Assembly (NCBI GenBank): GCA_937915485.1
Contig: CALGII010000078.1
Location: forward strand, 1-43,158
DNA from: an uncultured Ignavibacteriota bacterium
GTDB lineage: Bacteria > Bacteroidota > Ignavibacteria > Tepidaquicellales > Tepidaquicellaceae
DNA: 43,158 nt
Direction of reading: 5' to 3'
Shown here: positions 40,675 to 43,158 of the stretch, piece by piece
How positions within the stretch are numbered: the stretch's first letter is position 1
Layout: each line of letters opens with the position of its first letter
Translations under genes and position numbers: made by a program
Notes under the pieces: model-generated
Databases searched by the model: none
What the model was told of the DNA's origin: nothing
The model's input: the letters and a program-made list of their open reading frames with translations, nothing else

Positions 40675-42057
40675 ATGAAAAGGCTAATACTTAAAATTAT
40701 TCTACTGCTCATCGTCGTCTCGCAATCCGTATCATTCGCTCAGAGTAAGTTTATGTTCGATGCCGATTATTCTCTGTTCCGTTATACTGATTCAAAATCG
40801 GTTTTGGAAGTGTATTTTGATTTTTACCAGAACTCTTTCAAGTATGTTTATGATAACAATTATTTTGTGGCGCACGCCGTTCTCGGTTTTCAGTTGACCG
40901 ACGCGGACACGAAAACGGATATTATCAACAAGGAATTCCGCCTGAATTTAAGTACCACTGACACTACATCTTCAAAATTGAAGAGTAAAGAAATCTCGCA
41001 GGTTACTTTTTTCATAGAAGCGAATAAAAATTACAACCTCGTACTCATCGGAAGCGACGACAATTCTCCTGTACGAAGAGACACGCAGAAGTTCAGTTTT
41101 TCCGTTCCTGCTTTTACAATCTATCCCGTGAAAGCAAGCAGCATTCAACTTTCTACATCAATCGAAAAATCCGCGAATAAGGAGAGCAGTTTCTATAAGT
41201 TTGGAGTCGAGGTAGTTCCCACTCCGAACGCGCTGTACGGAAATACGCTGAAATCGCTTCATTATTATTACGAACTTTACGGCTTTAAGAGTTTTCTCGA
41301 AGGCGCTGACGCGTCCCTGCATACCTTCGTTACCGGGATTAACGGCGATACTGTTCTCTCTGCAACGGACGTTTTGAAAGCCGGCAATGATGTTATGAGT
41401 CTTAACGGCGTCATAAACGTGGACACTCTTAAAAGCGGCTCTTATGTGTTGAACGTATGCGCCAGCAGAAACGGTGAAGTTGTGGCTAAAACGGAGAAAA
41501 AATTCTTCGTATTCAATACCGGGAAAACAAATTATACGGTGACGGACGAAGAGGGATATTTGAAAAGCGAGTTTGTTACTTACGGCGAGCAAGCAATTGA
41601 TGATGAGTTTGATAAGGCGCTCTATCTCAGAACAGCCGTGGAAAAGAGTGAGTTCGAAAAACTGAAAAGTGTTGACGAAAAAAGAAAGTTTCTTTATAAG
41701 TTCTGGAAAAAACGCGACACTAAACCCGAGACTCCCAGGATTGAAGTGCGGGACGAGTTCATAAAAAGATTCCGCGAGGCTAACAGCAAGTTTAAACAGA
41801 GTTTTTCCGAAGGATGGAGATCCGACAGAGGGAGAATTTACATAATCTACGGCCCGCCTACGGAAATCGAACGGCATTATATGGAGGCGAACACTAAGAA
41901 TTATGAAATATGGACCTACGACAACCTTGAAGGCGGTACTATGTGCGTATTCGGAGAAACTGTCAGTTCTGAAGAAGGTTCGTATTATCTTATGCACTCA
42001 ACGATTAAAAACGAACTCTACGACTTAGACTGGAAGGAAAAACTTAGAAGAATGTAA
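40675..42057 (+). CDS. GWxTD-domain exported protein
   Basis: 460 residues. A signal peptide (MKRLILKIILLLIVVSQSVSFA) is followed by a beta-rich N-terminal region. The GWxTD domain at about 330-440 holds the variant motif GWRSD at 380-384 within RGRIYIIYGPPTEIERH, and ends WTYDNLEGG near FGE. The domain is named for a conserved motif and is common in FCB-group and Acidobacteria proteins; its function is not known to me. It overlaps the YbbR gene by 1 nt (TAATG), so the two are probably translated together. Confidence 0.85.
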   Translation: MKRLILKIILLLIVVSQSVSFAQSKFMFDADYSLFRYTDSKSVLEVYFDFYQNSFKYVYDNNYFVAHAVLGFQLTDADTKTDIINKEFRLNLSTTDTTSSKLKSKEISQVTFFIEANKNYNLVLIGSDDNSPVRRDTQKFSFSVPAFTIYPVKASSIQLSTSIEKSANKESSFYKFGVEVVPTPNALYGNTLKSLHYYYELYGFKSFLEGADASLHTFVTGINGDTVLSATDVLKAGNDVMSLNGVINVDTLKSGSYVLNVCASRNGEVVAKTEKKFFVFNTGKTNYTVTDEEGYLKSEFVTYGEQAIDDEFDKALYLRTAVEKSEFEKLKSVDEKRKFLYKFWKKRDTKPETPRIEVRDEFIKRFREANSKFKQSFSEGWRSDRGRIYIIYGPPTEIERHYMEANTKNYEIWTYDNLEGGTMCVFGETVSSEEGSYYLMHSTIKNELYDLDWKEKLRRM

Positions 42058-42983
42058 TGAGAAAAAGCAGTATCATTCTTATCAATACTTTCATCTTTTC
42101 AGTTGCGCTCTGGGTGTACATAAATATGAATCTTTCTTACACCCACGTGATAAATGTTCCGCTTAAGGTGAAGTCATCGGTTAATCAGGGCGTATCGAAC
42201 GATATTCCCGAGAAGGTCGAAATTACTCTTAAGGGAAGAGGGTGGAGCATTCTCACCCTGACGGCAGCGAAAAATCTCGAAATATATCTCGATTTATCCG
42301 CTTATAAAAAGGACGCGAAGATTGACCTCGCGCAGAGCATTCCTGAACTGCTTAATCTTCCGCCTGACCTTGCGGTCATAGGAGTCAATCCGTCTTATCT
42401 CGACATTTCTCTTGATAATGTAGTTACCCGTATGGTCAAGGTGAGAAACAACACGGGCATTACGCTGATGGACGGTTACACGCTCATCGGTACGGCAAAA
42501 CTCACGCCTGATTCTGTAAGCGTTACAGGCGCGAATTCTATCGTTTCAAAATTGAAATACGTAAACACTGAGTCCGTCACTTTCCGTGATATCAACGCGG
42601 GAATAACAAGACTGGTAAAAATATCCGATACACTCGGAAACAGCGTCAGGATTGACCCTAAAATTGTTAGTGTCACGTACCGCGTCGAATTGTCCGCAGA
42701 GAAGACTTTCGATGACATTAGCGTGGATGTTTACGGCGTTCCGCCCGATAAGGAAGTCCTGATAATTCCTCCTATGATTAGCATATCGCTTCGGGGAGGC
42801 GTCGAGGTTTTGTCGAAACTGAATCCGAATGAGATTAAGGTCAGCGTGAATTTCAAGGCGATTGAGAATGATGAACAGGGCTATATCGAACCGACTATCG
42901 AACTATCTAATGAACTTTCATTGATTAAAAGCGAACCGCAAAGGTTCCAGTACATTATTAAGAAAAAGGCGGCGGAGAATTGA
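42057..42983 (+). CDS. YbbR-like domain protein
   Basis: 308 residues. An N-terminal membrane anchor (SSIILINTFIFSVALWVYINM) is followed by YbbR-type repeats, recognisable as IPLKVKSSVNQGVSNDIPEKVEITLKGRG, TLMDGYTLIGTAKLTPDSVSVTGANSIVSKLKYVNTE and the similar later units. In Firmicutes YbbR (CdaR) regulates the cyclic-di-AMP synthase CdaA, usually encoded next door. No cdaA is seen here, so that role is not supported. It lies between the GWxTD gene and a membrane protein gene, overlapping both. Confidence 0.82.
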   Translation: MRKSSIILINTFIFSVALWVYINMNLSYTHVINVPLKVKSSVNQGVSNDIPEKVEITLKGRGWSILTLTAAKNLEIYLDLSAYKKDAKIDLAQSIPELLNLPPDLAVIGVNPSYLDISLDNVVTRMVKVRNNTGITLMDGYTLIGTAKLTPDSVSVTGANSIVSKLKYVNTESVTFRDINAGITRLVKISDTLGNSVRIDPKIVSVTYRVELSAEKTFDDISVDVYGVPPDKEVLIIPPMISISLRGGVEVLSKLNPNEIKVSVNFKAIENDEQGYIEPTIELSNELSLIKSEPQRFQYIIKKKAAEN

Positions 42984-43158
42984 TAAAATATTTTGCGGAA
43001 GAAATACGGAAGTTGGTAAATGAAACGAAGAAACTCGATTTCAAGACCGTTTATATCTTCCTGTCCGTTGCGGTGATTATTTTCATATCGCTTACTTTCG
43101 CCAGCCCGTCGTTTTATTACGATCATTTCGGCGCGAATAAACTTTATTCGAGAATATA
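42980..43158 (+). CDS. Partial membrane protein, cut by window end
   Basis: An open frame from TTG 42980 runs off the window. The visible 59 codons encode a charged amphipathic N-terminus (MIKYFAEEIRKLVNE) and one hydrophobic segment (VYIFLSVAVIIFISLTFA), then SPSFYYDHFGANKLYSRI. The TTGA overlap with the YbbR stop and the coding-like composition support a real gene. The family cannot be assigned from the fragment. Confidence 0.65.
   Translation, partial: MIKYFAEEIRKLVNETKKLDFKTVYIFLSVAVIIFISLTFASPSFYYDHFGANKLYSRI

Noticed and set aside
41158..41997. 279-codon minus-strand open frame inside the GWxTD gene
   Set aside because: Antisense shadow of a coding region with signal peptide and domain match; no start signals or family match.
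42057..42983. YbbR protein as CdaR regulator of cyclic-di-AMP synthesis
   Set aside because: No cdaA gene lies next to it in the window, so the functional transfer is not supported.

Overview
The window looks like a chromosomal segment from an FCB-group bacterium, most probably Ignavibacteria or a close relative in the Bacteroidota/Chlorobiota. Four things point there. A secreted protein ends in a type IX secretion (T9SS) sorting domain with the motif NYPNPFNPTT. PorV/PorQ-like, TonB-dependent-receptor, GWxTD and YbbR proteins sit together. Promoters have a TAnnTTTG/TAnnTTGA -10 box. Shine-Dalgarno use is patchy, with many TTG starts. This is inference from family knowledge; no 16S gene is present. 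No phage, transposase or CRISPR array was found.

Layout. 1-2648: an AT-rich repeat, a CbpA/DnaJ-like co-chaperone, a convergent membrane-anchored metallophosphoesterase and tRNA-Leu(GAG) with its own promoter and terminator. 2702-4296: a short rpsF-ssb-rplI operon lacking rpsR. 4305-7332: a two-subunit 2-oxoacid:ferredoxin oxidoreductase operon ending in a perfect palindrome shared with a convergent gene. 7372-10608 (minus): a secreted protein joining an HEXXH peptidase, a WD40-like propeller and an outer-membrane barrel. 10770-14363: a tightly overlapping operon of an active M16 peptidase, a catalytically dead M16 partner and a MoxR ATPase.

14636-29290 is a large translation cluster: rplB-rpsS-rplV-rpsC-rplP-rpmC-rpsQ-rplN-rplX-rplE-rpsN-rpsH-rplF-rplR-[tRNA-Gln]-rpsE-rpmD-[outer-membrane protein gene and hairpin]-rplO-secY-map-infA-rpmJ-rpsM-rpsK-rpsD-rpoA-rplQ, closed by a strong terminator. 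It starts at rplB, so rpsJ-rplC-rplD-rplW are not adjacent. It is interrupted by a tRNA and by an envelope gene.

29449-31010: the GTPase YsxC/EngB and a 2-hydroxyacid dehydrogenase. 31089-40653: a surface-export region with a T9SS-sorted BNR-like protein, a TonB-dependent receptor, an 1136-residue exported protein and a PorV/PorQ-family barrel. 40675-43158: an overlapping GWxTD-YbbR-membrane protein operon cut off by the window end.

Five promoters read by eye share one architecture: a TTGA(C/A/T) box, exactly 18 nt, then TAnnTTTG or TAnnTTGA. They precede tRNA-Leu, rpsF, the oxidoreductase operon, rplB and the T9SS cargo. The most unusual things here are the insertions inside the spc ribosomal operon, the shared promoter grammar, and the peptidase-propeller-barrel protein.
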